Assembly: GCA_013388985.1 (NCBI GenBank)
Contig: JACAEF010000034.1
Location: forward strand, 1 to 64,000
From: Rhodocyclaceae bacterium
GTDB taxonomy: Bacteria > Pseudomonadota > Gammaproteobacteria > Burkholderiales > Rhodocyclaceae
DNA length: 64,000 nt
Direction: 5' to 3'
In this document: positions 44,357 to 54,040 of the stretch, in pieces
Layout: each line of letters opens with the position of its first letter
Position numbering within the stretch: the first letter of the stretch is position 1
Position numbers and translations under genes: made by a program
Notes under the pieces: generated by a model
Told to the model about the DNA's origin: nothing
Databases searched by the model: none
Seen by the model: only the letters and a program-made list of their open reading frames with translations

Positions 44357-46462
44357 TCAGGCGATCAGCGGCACGATCAAGAGCGCGACGATGTTGATGA
44401 TCTTGATCAACGGGTTCACCGCCGGGCCGGCCGTGTCCTTGTAGGGGTCGCCCACGGTGTCGCCGGTCACCGCCGCCTTGTGCGCATCCGACCCCTTGCC
44501 GCCGTAGTTGCCTTCCTCGATGTATTTCTTGGCGTTGTCCCACGCGCCGCCGCCGGTGGTCATCGAGATCGCGACGAAGAGACCCGTGACGATCGTGCCG
44601 AGCAGCACGCCGCCGAGCGCGCGCACGCCGGCGCTGACGCCGCCGATTGCCGGCATCAGGAAGTTCATGCCGATCGCCACCGCCAGCGGGACGACCACGG
44701 GCAGCAGCGAGGGGATCATCATTTCCTTGATCGCCGCCTTGGTCAGCATGTCGACGCAGGTGCCGTATTCCGGCTTGGCCTTGCCTTCCATGATGCCCTT
44801 GATCTCGCGGAACTGGCGCCGCACTTCGACGACCACGGAGCCGGCCGCGCGGCCCACCGCTTCCATGCCCATCGCGGCGAACAGGTAAGGCACCATGCCG
44901 CCGACGAACAGGCCGATGATGACGGCCGGATCGGAGAGGTCGAAGAGGAATTTCACGCCCGGCTTGAAGGCTTCCAGCGCGTGCGTGAAGTCGGCGAACA
45001 GCACCAGCGCGGCCAGGCCCGCCGAACCGATCGCATAGCCCTTGGTCACCGCCTTGGTGGTGTTGCCGACCGCGTCGAGCGGATCGGTGACGCCACGCAC
45101 GGAATCCGGCAGCTCGGCCATTTCGGCGATGCCGCCGGCGTTGTCGGTGATCGGACCATAGGCGTCGAGGGCGACGATGATGCCGGCCATCGACAGCATC
45201 GAGGTCGCGGCAATCGCGATGCCGTAGAGGCCGCCGAGCGTATAGGCCGCCCAGATCGAGCCGCACACGGCGAGCACCGGCCAGGCCGTCGCCTTCATCG
45301 ACACGCCGATGCCGGCGATGACGTTGGTGCCGTGGCCCGTGGTCGAGGCCTGCGCGATGTGACGCACCGGCGCGAACTCGGTCGCGGTGTAGTACTCGGT
45401 GATGTAGACCATCAGGCCGGTGAGCACCAGGCCGATCACCGCAGCGCCGTAGAGGCGCATCTGCGAGCCGCCGGAAATGCCCAGCACCTGGTCGAGCAGG
45501 TGGTCATCGACCACCCAGCCGGTCAGCGGATAGAACGCCACCAATGCCAGCAGGCCGGCGACGATCAGCCCCTTGTAGAGCGCGCTCATGATCTTCTGGC
45601 CGGGCGAGGCCTTGACGAAGAAGGCGCCGAGGATCGAGGCGATGATCGCGAAGCCGCCGAGGACGAGCGGATAGAGCACCGCCGAGTTAGCCATCGCGTC
45701 ACCGCCGGCCTTGAACAGCAGGGCGCCGAGCAGCATCGTCGCGACGGTCGTCACCGCATAGGTCTCGAACAGGTCGGCCGCCATGCCGGCGCAGTCGCCG
45801 ACGTTGTCACCGACGTTGTCGGCGATCACTGCGGGGTTGCGCGGGTCGTCTTCCGGAATGCCAGCCTCGACCTTGCCGACCAGGTCGGCGCCGACGTCGG
45901 CGCCCTTGGTGAAGATGCCGCCGCCCAGACGCGCGAAGATCGAGATCAGCGAGGAGCCGAAGCCCAAGCCCACCAGCGGATGCAGGATGTGATCGAGGCT
46001 CTGGTCGCCCTGGGTCGCCTTCAGGTAGGCATAGAAGCCGGCGACACCGAGCAGGCCGAGACCGACCACCAGCATGCCGGTGATCGCACCGCCGCGGAAA
46101 GCGACGTTGAGCGCTTCGTTCAGGCCCTTGCTCGCCGCTTCTGCCGTGCGCACGTTGGCACGCACCGACACGTTCATGCCGATGAAACCGGCCGCGCCGG
46201 AGAGCACCGCACCGAGCACGAAACCGACGGCGGTGGCTACGCCGAGCGAGAAGGCGATCACCACGGCGAGCACGACGCCCACCATCGCGATCGTCGTGTA
46301 TTGGCGCTTGAGATAGGCTTGCGCTCCCTCCTGCACAGCCGCCGAGATCGCGCGCATCCGATCGTTGCCGGTCGGTTGGGCGAGAATCCATTGCGCCGAG
46401 ATCCAGCCATACACAATCGCACCGATTGCACAGGCCAGGGCAAAAATCAGACCTGAAGACAT
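44357..46462 (-). CDS. hppA: K+-insensitive-type proton-translocating pyrophosphatase
   Basis: This membrane pump couples PPi hydrolysis to H+ export. The 701-residue product has about 16 membrane segments and the catalytic loop [39 protein letters not shown]. The motif [12 protein letters not shown] carries Lys at the site where K+-dependent enzymes have Ala, so it should be K+-independent. The ATG at 46462 follows a run of G that serves as ribosome site. It stands next to the PPi-type phosphofructokinase gene, but a hairpin lies between, so co-transcription is not certain. Confidence 0.95.
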   Translation of the reverse strand: MSSGLIFALACAIGAIVYGWISAQWILAQPTGNDRMRAISAAVQEGAQAYLKRQYTTIAMVGVVLAVVIAFSLGVATAVGFVLGAVLSGAAGFIGMNVSVRANVRTAEAASKGLNEALNVAFRGGAITGMLVVGLGLLGVAGFYAYLKATQGDQSLDHILHPLVGLGFGSSLISIFARLGGGIFTKGADVGADLVGKVEAGIPEDDPRNPAVIADNVGDNVGDCAGMAADLFETYAVTTVATMLLGALLFKAGGDAMANSAVLYPLVLGGFAIIASILGAFFVKASPGQKIMSALYKGLIVAGLLALVAFYPLTGWVVDDHLLDQVLGISGGSQMRLYGAAVIGLVLTGLMVYITEYYTATEFAPVRHIAQASTTGHGTNVIAGIGVSMKATAWPVLAVCGSIWAAYTLGGLYGIAIAATSMLSMAGIIVALDAYGPITDNAGGIAEMAELPDSVRGVTDPLDAVGNTTKAVTKGYAIGSAGLAALVLFADFTHALEAFKPGVKFLFDLSDPAVIIGLFVGGMVPYLFAAMGMEAVGRAAGSVVVEVRRQFREIKGIMEGKAKPEYGTCVDMLTKAAIKEMMIPSLLPVVVPLAVAIGMNFLMPAIGGVSAGVRALGGVLLGTIVTGLFVAISMTTGGGAWDNAKKYIEEGNYGGKGSDAHKAAVTGDTVGDPYKDTAGPAVNPLIKIINIVALLIVPLIA

Positions 46463-46502
46463 ACACCCCCCTTTTTGTACAAAAACACCCTACAGCGATC
46501 AC

Positions 46503-46538
46503 GAAAGCCGCCGCAACCCGAAAGCAGCGGCGGCTTTC
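46503..46538 (-). terminator. Terminator hairpin between the phosphofructokinase and hppA genes
   Basis: A perfect 12-bp stem (GAAAGCCGCCGC with GCGGCGGCTTTC) encloses a 12-base loop and lies 14 bp past the phosphofructokinase stop. No long T-run follows. Confidence 0.7.
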
Positions 46539-46552
46539 ACCGATTTACCCTC

Positions 46553-47821
46553 TCACAGCTTGAACTCCGGCAGTTTCTTCGCCACCGCCACGTTCTTCAG
46601 CGTCACGTATTTCGGCAGCCCGTCGGGACCGAAGGGCGGAGGATCCTCGCCTTTCATCAGCGGCGCGAGGTATTCGCGGCACTTGTCGGTGATGCCGAAA
46701 CCGTCGCTGGTGATGAAGTTCTTCGGCATCATCTTCTCGACGTTGGCGACCTTGGAGAGCGGCGCCATGCCGACCTTCCAGCGGTAAGGCTTGCTCGAGA
46801 CGCGCTCGATGGTCGGCATCACCGAGTTGTGCCCCTTCAGCGCGAATTCGACCGCCGCCTTGCCCATCGCATAGGCCTGATCGACATCGGACTTCGAGGC
46901 GATGTGACGCGCGGCGCGCTGCAGGTAGTCGGCGACTCCCCAGTGGAACTTGTAGCCCAGGTTTTCCTTGATCATGTTGGCGACCACCGGCGCGGCGCCG
47001 CCGAGCTGGGCGTGGCCAAAGGCATCGCGCGTGCCCTGCTCGGCAAGGAACTTGCCGTCGGGCCAGTGGCAGCCTTCGGAGACGACGACGGTGCAGTAGC
47101 CGAACTTCTTGACCAGCCCATCGACCTTGGCAAGGAACTTCTTCTGGTCGAACAGCACCTCGGGGAACAAGACGACGATCGGCAGCTCCTGATCCTTGGT
47201 CGAGGCCATCGCGCCCGCGGCGGCGATCCAGCCGGCGTGGCGCCCCATCACCTCGAGCACGAACACCTTGGTCGAGGTCGCGCACATCGAGCGCACGTCA
47301 TAGGTCGCTTCGAGCGTCGACACGGCGATGTACTTGGCGACGGAGCCGAAGCCCGGGCAGTTGTCGGTGATCGGCAGGTCGTTGTCGACCGTCTTCGGCA
47401 CATGGATCGCCTGCACCGGATAGCCCATCTTCTCGGACAGCTGCGAGACCTTGTAGCAGGTGTCGGCCGAATCGCCGCCGCCGTTGTAGAAGAAGTAGCC
47501 GATGTTGTGCGCCTTGAAGACTTCGATCAGACGCTCATATTCGCGCTTGTTGGCCTCCAGGCTCTTCAGCTTGTAACGGCAGGAGCCGAAGGCGCCGGAC
47601 GGCGTGTAACGCAGCGCGGCGATCGCCGCGGCGGATTCCTTGCTGGTGTCGATCAGGTCTTCGGTGAGCGCGCCGATGATGCCGTTGCGGCCGGCATAGA
47701 CCTTGCCGATCTTGTCCTTGTGCTTCCTGGCGGTTTCGATCACGCCACAGGCCGAGGCGTTGATCACGGCGGTGACGCCGCCCGATTGTGCATAGAAGGC
47801 ATTCATTTTTTTCGCTGCCAT
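46553..47821 (-). CDS. 6-phosphofructokinase, probably pyrophosphate-dependent
   Basis: This glycolytic enzyme of about 422 residues probably uses PPi to phosphorylate fructose 6-phosphate reversibly. It has FYAQSGGVTAVINASACG, FYNGGGDSADTCYKV (GGGDS in place of the ATP-type GGDGS), PKTVDNDLPITDNCPGFGS and VMGRHAGWIAAAGA. The start at 47821 has AGGGAG at suitable spacing; an ATG at 47845 overlaps the adk stop. The adjacent H+-pyrophosphatase gene would compete for or balance the same PPi pool, as known in methanotrophs. PPi use is inferred from motifs and context. Confidence 0.88.
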   Translation of the reverse strand: MAAKKMNAFYAQSGGVTAVINASACGVIETARKHKDKIGKVYAGRNGIIGALTEDLIDTSKESAAAIAALRYTPSGAFGSCRYKLKSLEANKREYERLIEVFKAHNIGYFFYNGGGDSADTCYKVSQLSEKMGYPVQAIHVPKTVDNDLPITDNCPGFGSVAKYIAVSTLEATYDVRSMCATSTKVFVLEVMGRHAGWIAAAGAMASTKDQELPIVVLFPEVLFDQKKFLAKVDGLVKKFGYCTVVVSEGCHWPDGKFLAEQGTRDAFGHAQLGGAAPVVANMIKENLGYKFHWGVADYLQRAARHIASKSDVDQAYAMGKAAVEFALKGHNSVMPTIERVSSKPYRWKVGMAPLSKVANVEKMMPKNFITSDGFGITDKCREYLAPLMKGEDPPPFGPDGLPKYVTLKNVAVAKKLPEFKL

Positions 47822-47841
47822 GTCGATCTTCTCCCTGTCGT

Positions 47842-48498
<657 letters not shown>

Positions 48499-48592
48499 CT
48501 ATCTCCTCGTCTCGTTATCGGTGGTTTCGAATATTCGCACTATCGACCGTGCGCTTGGCTAGATTTTATCTATCCCGAGATAGCCGCCATGA

Positions 48593-49393
48593 TTAGTGCG
48601 ACGCAGCAAACCGCTTGCGCACGCGCTCCAGATCCTCCGGGGTGTCGACCCCCGGCGGCGGAGGATGCGCGCACTCGATGACATGAATGTGAAAGCCGTG
48701 CCACAGGGCGCGCAACTGTTCGAGCGCCTCCCATCGTTCGAGCGGCGCCGGCGCCAGCGCGCCGAAACGGCGCAGGAAATCGACCCGGTAGGCATACAGG
48801 CCGATGTGACGCCGCGCCACCAGTTCCGCAGGCAACACGTCGGGCTGGCGCGCCAGAGCATCGCGATGCCAGGGAATCGGCGCGCGCGAAAAATACAAGG
48901 CGCGGCCGCTTGCGGCCGTGACCACCTTGACGACGTTCGGGTTCATGAATTCATCGAGATCGCCGATACGGTGGGCCGCGGTGGCGATGCTCGCCTCGCG
49001 ATCGGCATAGAGCGCCCGGGCGACCCGTTCGATCAGCGCGGGGTCGATGAGCGGCTCGTCGCCCTGCACATTGACGACGATGCTTTCATCGCTCCAGCCA
49101 CGCTGCAAGGCCACCTCGGCGATACGATCGGTGCCACTTGGGTGATCGGCGCGAGTCATCACGACATCATAGCCATGGGCGGCCACTGCGGCGACGATGC
49201 GTTGATCGTCGGTGGCGACGACGATTTCCTGCGCCCCGCTCCGCTGCGCCGCTTCGGCGACGCGCACCACCATCGGCTTGCCGGCGATGTCGGCGAGCGG
49301 CTTGCCGGGCAGCCGTGTCGAAGCATGGCGCGCCGGGATCACGACGCGAAACTCTCGCGAAACTGGCTGCGCGGGCGAAGCGCTGCGTTGCAC
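48593..49393 (-). CDS. kdsB: 3-deoxy-manno-octulosonate cytidylyltransferase (5' end altered by repeat)
   Basis: This enzyme activates Kdo as CMP-Kdo for lipopolysaccharide. The conserved body ([64 protein letters not shown]) is complete to the end ([19 protein letters not shown]). The start is unclear because sequence upstream of about 49360 belongs to palindromic element R2. Candidate starts are the GTG at 49342 inside the first beta-strand, the GTG at 49393 chosen here, or a start further up near 49498. None has a good ribosome site. Confidence 0.85.
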   Translation of the reverse strand: MQRSASPAQPVSREFRVVIPARHASTRLPGKPLADIAGKPMVVRVAEAAQRSGAQEIVVATDDQRIVAAVAAHGYDVVMTRADHPSGTDRIAEVALQRGWSDESIVVNVQGDEPLIDPALIERVARALYADREASIATAAHRIGDLDEFMNPNVVKVVTAASGRALYFSRAPIPWHRDALARQPDVLPAELVARRHIGLYAYRVDFLRRFGALAPAPLERWEALEQLRALWHGFHIHVIECAHPPPPGVDTPEDLERVRKRFAASH

Positions 49394-49490
49394 GGTGCTC
49401 GTTCCCTCGCCTATCCGGCCTGATATGTCTCGGTCGCTGCGCGCCGTGCGCCTTGCACTTTCTCCCGCTCGCGGCGTTTCGCGGGTATTT
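49360..49490. repeat. Palindromic element R2, copy 3, at the 5' end of kdsB
   Basis: This element resembles copies 1 and 2 in reverse: AACTGGCTGCGCGGGCGAAG near one end, GGTGCTCG, CTCGCCTA, GATATGTCTCGGTCGCTGCG in the centre, and CCCGCTCGCGGCG near the other end. A stretch at about 49425-49453 is nearly identical to the complement of copy 2. It lies between the Trm112-like gene and the conserved kdsB region and contributes the kdsB start region. Confidence 0.75.
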
Positions 49491-49507
49491 CGGCGCAAAG
49501 GCTCATA

Positions 49508-49684
49508 TCAATCTTCTTCCGGCGCGAGCTGCCGCGCCTCGTCCTCGAGCATGATCGGGATGTCGTCGCGGATCGGATAGGCGAGCCGGCAGGCCTTGCA
49601 GACCAGCTCGGCGGCTTCCTTGCGGTAGTCGAGCGGGCCCTTGCACAACGGGCAGACGAGGATTTCAAGCAATCGCGGGTCCAT
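49508..49684 (-). CDS. Trm112/YcaR-family small zinc-binding protein
   Basis: This 58-residue protein ([42 protein letters not shown]) has two CxxC pairs typical for the Trm112-like family. It is usually encoded between lpxK and kdsB, as here, and its start overlaps the lpxK end by 20 bp. Its function in bacteria is poorly known. Confidence 0.92.
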   Translation of the reverse strand: MDPRLLEILVCPLCKGPLDYRKEAAELVCKACRLAYPIRDDIPIMLEDEARQLAPEED

Positions 49685-50660
49685 TGGTTTTCTTCTCCAG
49701 TATGGCTAGAACATGGCGGGCGAGATCGGGCTCGACGTGCGCCTCGACTGGCAGCACCCAGACCGGCAGCCTTGCAAGGCCGGCGCATTTTAACGCGTCC
49801 TTTTCGGTCATCACGATCGCATCGCCGGAAAACTCCAGGTCGGCGGCCCGATAAGGATGATGATCCGGAAACGGATGCGCTTCGAAGGCAAGGCCGAGGC
49901 GGGCAAGGTGATCGAAGAAGCGCTGCGGCTCGCCGATGCCGGCCACCGCATGCAGCTTGAGCCCCGCCAGCTGCTCCGCGCCGCATACGACACTGGGATC
50001 GTCGAGGCGATGGAAGCGCTGCCCCGTCAGACGCATCGTGAAACGGGGCACGCCCGGCCAGGGCGGCGCGACGGCATCGTGCAGCACCAGCGCATCGACT
50101 TCGCGCAGCCGGCTCGCCGGCTCGCGCAGCGGCCCGGCCGGCAGCGGCCAGCCGTTCATCAGCCCGCGCCGGTCGATCACGGCGATCTCGACGTCGCGCT
50201 GCAACCGGTAATGCTGCAGGCCATCGTCGCACAGCAGCAGGTCGCATTCGGGATGCGCAGCGAGCAAGGCGCGCCCTGCCGCGAGACGATCGGCGCCGAC
50301 CACGACCGGGCAGCCGCAGCGGCGCGCGAGCAAGAGCGGCTCGTCGCCGACCTCGTGTGCCGTATCGCCAGCGCCGACTTTGCGGATGTCATGCGTGACG
50401 CGGCCATAACCGCGGCTAACGATGCCCGGACGGCGCCCGGCCGCGCGCAGGCGTTCGGCGAGCCAGAGCGTCAGCGGGGTCTTGCCGGCGCCGCCGGCGA
50501 CGATGTTGCCGACCACCACCACCGGCACCGGCAGCTTTCCCGACTTCAGCCAGCCGCGACGGTATGCGAGGCGGCGCAGCCGGGCCAGCGCGAAGAACAG
50601 CAGGGCAAACGGCAGCAGCAGCCAGGCGCGCAGCCCCCGGCCACGCCACACCTCCGTCAA
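49665..50660 (-). CDS. lpxK: Tetraacyldisaccharide 4'-kinase
   Basis: This enzyme phosphorylates the lipid A disaccharide precursor at the inner membrane. It has an N-terminal hydrophobic segment ([18 protein letters not shown]), the P-loop-like [24 protein letters not shown] and [19 protein letters not shown]. No ATG is available. TTG at 50660 (4 bp after exbD) or GTG at 50651 gives a normal N-terminus, and a TTG at 50690 is also in frame. A 26-bp repeat encodes [12 protein letters not shown] between SRGYG and GDEPLLL, a loop variable in length among LpxK proteins. Confidence 0.9.
   Translation of the reverse strand: MTEVWRGRGLRAWLLLPFALLFFALARLRRLAYRRGWLKSGKLPVPVVVVGNIVAGGAGKTPLTLWLAERLRAAGRRPGIVSRGYGRVTHDIRKVGAGDTAHEVGDEPLLLARRCGCPVVVGADRLAAGRALLAAHPECDLLLCDDGLQHYRLQRDVEIAVIDRRGLMNGWPLPAGPLREPASRLREVDALVLHDAVAPPWPGVPRFTMRLTGQRFHRLDDPSVVCGAEQLAGLKLHAVAGIGEPQRFFDHLARLGLAFEAHPFPDHHPYRAADLEFSGDAIVMTEKDALKCAGLARLPVWVLPVEAHVEPDLARHVLAILEKKTNGPAIA
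50356..50381 (+). repeat. Dispersed 26-bp repeat R1, copy 9 (in lpxK)
   Basis: This copy is in opposite orientation to lpxK and is read as KVGAGDTAH. It falls in the surface loop between two conserved lpxK motifs. Confidence 0.85.
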
Positions 50661-50664
50661 GCCG

Positions 50665-51081
50665 TCAGGGCTGCTTTTGCTGGGTGGCAAAGGAAATCTG
50701 GGAGAGGCCCGCGTTGCGCGCGGCCTGCATCACGTCGATGACATTCTGGTGGGCGGTCTTGGCGTCGGCGTTGATGACGACGACCGGCGAGGCCGCGCCC
50801 GCCGCGGCGCGCGCGAGCGCCTGGGCGAGCGCCTCGACGCCGCCCGCGACCGGCTGCTTGTCGATCAGCACCGTGCCGACAGCCGTCACCACCACATCGA
50901 TCTCGTTCGGCTTCTGTTGCTGCGTCTGGGCATCCGCCGTGGGCAGATTGATTTCCAGGCCGGCAAACTTCGAGTAGGTGGTGGTGATCATCAGGAAAAT
51001 CAGGATCACCAGCAGCACGTCGATCATCGGAATCAGGTTGATCTCCGGCTCCTCGCGCACGCGACCACGCTGAAAGTTCAC
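50665..51081 (-). CDS. exbD: Biopolymer transport protein ExbD/TolR family
   Basis: This 138-residue inner-membrane protein has one membrane segment (NLIPMIDVLLVILIFLMITTTY) containing the conserved Asp, and a periplasmic domain. With the ExbB-like protein it forms a proton-driven motor. The two genes overlap by 4 bp and lie before lpxK, an order common in betaproteobacteria, where a TonB partner is often elsewhere. Confidence 0.93.
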   Translation of the reverse strand: MNFQRGRVREEPEINLIPMIDVLLVILIFLMITTTYSKFAGLEINLPTADAQTQQQKPNEIDVVVTAVGTVLIDKQPVAGGVEALAQALARAAAGAASPVVVINADAKTAHQNVIDVMQAARNAGLSQISFATQQKQP

Positions 51082-51683
51082 TTGCGTTCTCCGTGGATCT
51101 GCTCGACGAGCTTCAGGGCCTGCTGCTCCATCTCGATCACGCAGCTGTCGACGAAGGCACGGAAATGCCGGTAGAAGATCATCGCCGGGATCGCGATGAT
51201 CAGGCCGAAGCCGGTGTTGTAGAGCGCCACCGAAATGCCGTGTGCCAGCTGCTGCGGGTTGTTGCCCGTGCCGGTGGCCGAACCGAAGATCTCGATCATG
51301 CCCACTACCGTGCCGAACAGTCCCAGCAGCGGGCTGATCGAGGCGATCGTGCCCAACGTCGTGAGGAAGCGTTCCAGCTCGTGGGCGACACCCCGCCCGG
51401 CTTCCTCGATGGCTTCCTTCATCACCTCACGCGTGGCCTTGTCGTTGCGCAAACCGGCCGCGAACACCCGGCCGAGCGGCGAATGTGCTTCGAGACGGGC
51501 CAGCAGGTCGTCGGTCACGCCCGTTTTGCGGTATTCGGCGATCGTGCTCTGCAGCAGGCCGGGCGGCACGATCCGCCCGCGCCGCAACGTCGCGGCACGC
51601 TCGATGATCAAGGCCACGGCGATCACGGACGCCGCCAGGAGAAACCAGATCGGCCAGCCGGCCGCCTGAATGATCGAAAACAC
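51078..51683 (-). CDS. exbB: MotA/TolQ/ExbB proton channel protein
   Basis: This inner-membrane protein of about 201 residues has three membrane segments: PIWFLLAASVIAVALII, then GTIASISPLLGLFGTVVGMIEIF and ISVALYNTGFGLIIAIPAMIFY. These carry the usual Thr/Glu-related channel positions. The GTG at 51683 is chosen because GGAGG precedes it by 6 bases; an ATG at 51719 is in frame but lacks such a site. It partners the ExbD-like protein. Confidence 0.92.
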   Translation of the reverse strand: MFSIIQAAGWPIWFLLAASVIAVALIIERAATLRRGRIVPPGLLQSTIAEYRKTGVTDDLLARLEAHSPLGRVFAAGLRNDKATREVMKEAIEEAGRGVAHELERFLTTLGTIASISPLLGLFGTVVGMIEIFGSATGTGNNPQQLAHGISVALYNTGFGLIIAIPAMIFYRHFRAFVDSCVIEMEQQALKLVEQIHGERK

Positions 51684-51750
51684 GCTCAACCTCCGGATCA
51701 ATACATTCGGAATGCGCACTTTACTACAGCGACGCCCCTAAAATGCCTGC

Positions 51751-53169
51751 ATGGACTGCACCGACGAGATCACCGCGACCCTCGCTGCGTGGCTGAGGCT
51801 GCTCGGGCAAGCGGGTGCCGGTGCGCCAGCGCCGAATTTCGCCACCGCCACCGCGCCCGAACAGCAGGAAACCCTCATCGGCGCGCTGGCGGCGCTGACG
51901 ACCGAGGCGCTGAACAACGATCGCACGCTGACGATCGTCACGGCCGACGATGGCCTCCTGCCGGAAATCTCGAACGCCCTCGACCTGCAGCTGCGCCCGC
52001 TCTGCCTCGTGCTGCCCGGTGCCGAACATGCCCGTCCGATCGCGCTGCGCGCCACGCTCTCGCTGCTCAAGAGCCGGCTGGCGCGCGCCGCCGCCGACAG
52101 CCAGGGGCCCGCCTGGACGGCGCAGCGCGAGCGCCTGCGTCATGCGGATGCGCTCTGGCGCGCGGGACTCGCCTGGACGGCGAGGAATCTCCCGCACGAA
52201 GCGCCGCCAGCCGGCATCCACGATCTGTTTCCGGTTCGCATCGGCCCCTGGCCGGTCATGCAGCAGGCCGGCCTGCCGACCGACTGGGTCGTGCTGCTGC
52301 AAAACGGGCCGCTGCCCGCCATGCTGGGCAGCGCCTGGCCGGGCGCGCGGCATACCCTGCTGCTGACCGTGTCCGGCAGCGGCTCGGGGGGCCTCACCCT
52401 ACCCGACGAGGCGGCGCAGCTCCTGGCCGAGATCGAGCTGCTCGGCCAGGAGCTCGCCGAGATGGAGCTCGAACTGGCGACGGCGGAAACGGAGCTGGCG
52501 GCGTTCAGTGCGCGTTACCATGAGCTCGTCGGCGGGCGCATCGCCCGCCTCGACCGGCTGCAGGCCGAGCTCGCCGCGGCGCGCCTCGAACGCGCGCCGC
52601 AAGATGCCGCCCAGGCACGGGCGGCCGATGAGGCGCGCGCCCGCGCCGCGCAATCGCAACGCGAATACGAGGCTGCTGGCCGCCGCGCACGGGAACAGAC
52701 CTCTTCATCCGTGCCCGACCTCGACCTCAAGAAGCGCTACCGGCAACTGGCGCAGAAGATCCACCCCGATCGCGCCCATGACGAAACCGACCGCGCCTGG
52801 CGCACGCAGCTGATGGCCGAGGCCAACCGCGCCTACCGGGCGGGCGATGCCGCCGCACTGGAACGCGTGTTCGCCCGCTGGCTCGCCGGCGCCGACGAGG
52901 CGGCAGACACAGAGAAAGGTGCCGTCCCGCCAGCGCCGAGTTTCGCCACCCGGCACAGACTCGCCGTCCAGCGCGACGCGATCCGGCAACGCCTCGCCGC
53001 GATCGGCGCCGAGCTCGACCGCCTCTACGGCTCGAAGCTGTATGAGCTCTTCGCCGCGGCGCGGCTGGCCGAACGTCAGGGCCGCGATCTGCTGGCCGAA
53101 ATGGCCCACCGCCTCGACGCGCAGATCGCGCAGGCCGAAGCCGAGCTCGCCGCGCTCGTCACAGGGTGA
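51751..53169 (+). CDS. J-domain coiled-coil protein of unknown function
   Basis: The N-terminal 200 residues of this 472-residue protein match no family I recognise. A coiled coil (AQLLAEIELLGQELAEMELELATAETELAAF, about 225-300) is followed by a J-domain (DLKKRYRQLAQKIHPDRAHDETDRAWRTQLMAEANRAYRAGD, about 325-365) with the HPD motif. A second coiled coil ends the protein. It is probably a DnaK co-chaperone with a specialised client. Two copies of the 26-bp repeat lie inside (encoding GAGAPAPNF near residue 24 and GAVPPAPSF near 392), both between likely domains. Its end overlaps that of the convergent hydrolase gene by 11 bp. Confidence 0.75.
   Translation: MDCTDEITATLAAWLRLLGQAGAGAPAPNFATATAPEQQETLIGALAALTTEALNNDRTLTIVTADDGLLPEISNALDLQLRPLCLVLPGAEHARPIALRATLSLLKSRLARAAADSQGPAWTAQRERLRHADALWRAGLAWTARNLPHEAPPAGIHDLFPVRIGPWPVMQQAGLPTDWVVLLQNGPLPAMLGSAWPGARHTLLLTVSGSGSGGLTLPDEAAQLLAEIELLGQELAEMELELATAETELAAFSARYHELVGGRIARLDRLQAELAAARLERAPQDAAQARAADEARARAAQSQREYEAAGRRAREQTSSSVPDLDLKKRYRQLAQKIHPDRAHDETDRAWRTQLMAEANRAYRAGDAAALERVFARWLAGADEAADTEKGAVPPAPSFATRHRLAVQRDAIRQRLAAIGAELDRLYGSKLYELFAAARLAERQGRDLLAEMAHRLDAQIAQAEAELAALVTG
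51814..51839 (+). repeat. Dispersed 26-bp repeat R1, copy 10 (in J-domain gene)
   Basis: This is a diverged copy (GGTGCCGGTG then CGCCAGCGCCGAATTT) in the same orientation as the gene, read as GAGAPAPNF. Confidence 0.8.
52918..52943 (+). repeat. Dispersed 26-bp repeat R1, copy 11 (in J-domain gene)
   Basis: This is an exact consensus copy (GGTGCCGTCC then CGCCAGCGCCGAGTTT) in the same orientation as the gene, read as GAVPPAPSF. It falls right after the J-domain, between it and the C-terminal coiled coil. Confidence 0.95.
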
Positions 53170-54040
53170 TTTCGAGCCCCTCGTAGGCCAGCAACACCTC
53201 GCAGCCGGGATCCGGGTGGCGGGAGAGCGCCTCGGCGAAAGCCTGCTCCAGCTCTTCATCACTGCGCGTCGGCTCATGGTGCGTGCATAAGAGCCGCTTC
53301 GCGCCGGTGCGTTTCGCCAGGGCGAACGCGGCATCGAAGGTGCCGTGTCCCCAGCCGATTTTTTTCGGGTATTCGGCCTCGGTGTAGGCGGTATCGACGA
53401 TCAGCAGATCGACCGGCCCGATCGCCGCATCGAGCGCGGCCTGGCGCTGCGCCACCAGTCCCTGGTATTCGGCCCAGGCGGGATCGTCGGGCGTATAAAT
53501 GTTGCGCCAGGGCTCGTGATCGCCGGTGAAGAACAGCGACTTGCCGTTGCATTCGATGCGATAGCCCAGATCCGTCACCGGATGGTTCATCAGCACCGGC
53601 GTCACGGTCGCATCGCCGATTCGTACCGGCACGCCGACCGTCAGCGTAAGGTATTCGACCGCGGCCTTGAGCTCCGCCTCGCGGATCGGGAAGTAGCTGT
53701 ATTGCAACTGCACGTTCATCACGTGCTCGACTCCCTGTTGCGTGACCAGGTCGAAGGCGCCGTGAATGCGCACCGTATTGCCCGGAATGTGCAGCGGCAC
53801 GAAGAACGGCAGGCCCTGGATGTGATCCCAGTGCGTGTGGGTGATGAAGATGTTGGCCTCGACCGGCAACCGGGCGAGCAGGCTCTGTGCCAACGGGAAG
53901 ATGCCGGTACCGGCGTCGAGGATGATCAGACGATCCTCCTCGCTCCTGACTTCGATGCAGGTGGTATTGCCGCCGTAGCGCACCGTGCGCGGACCGGGCG
54001 ACGGGATCGAGCCCCGCACCCCCCACATTTTGATTTTCAT
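53159..54040 (-). CDS. Metallo-beta-lactamase-fold hydrolase
   Basis: This 293-residue protein has the metal motif FITHTHWDHIQGLPFF, further ligands in VLMNHPVTDLGY, FTGDHEPWRN and CTHHEPTRSDEEL, and the start MWGVRGSIPSPGPRTVRYGGNTTC. This start and architecture match the PhnP/cyclic-phosphodiesterase-like subgroup, not true beta-lactamases. It overlaps the HDOD gene by 4 bp. It may act on a cyclic nucleotide or second messenger together with HDOD-based signalling (inference). Confidence 0.88.
   Translation of the reverse strand: MKIKMWGVRGSIPSPGPRTVRYGGNTTCIEVRSEEDRLIILDAGTGIFPLAQSLLARLPVEANIFITHTHWDHIQGLPFFVPLHIPGNTVRIHGAFDLVTQQGVEHVMNVQLQYSYFPIREAELKAAVEYLTLTVGVPVRIGDATVTPVLMNHPVTDLGYRIECNGKSLFFTGDHEPWRNIYTPDDPAWAEYQGLVAQRQAALDAAIGPVDLLIVDTAYTEAEYPKKIGWGHGTFDAAFALAKRTGAKRLLCTHHEPTRSDEELEQAFAEALSRHPDPGCEVLLAYEGLEITL

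Noticed and set aside
53159..54040. Antibiotic resistance beta-lactamase
   Set aside because: The HxHxDH motif is general for the fold; the N-terminal MWGVRGSIPSPGP places it with PhnP-like hydrolases.
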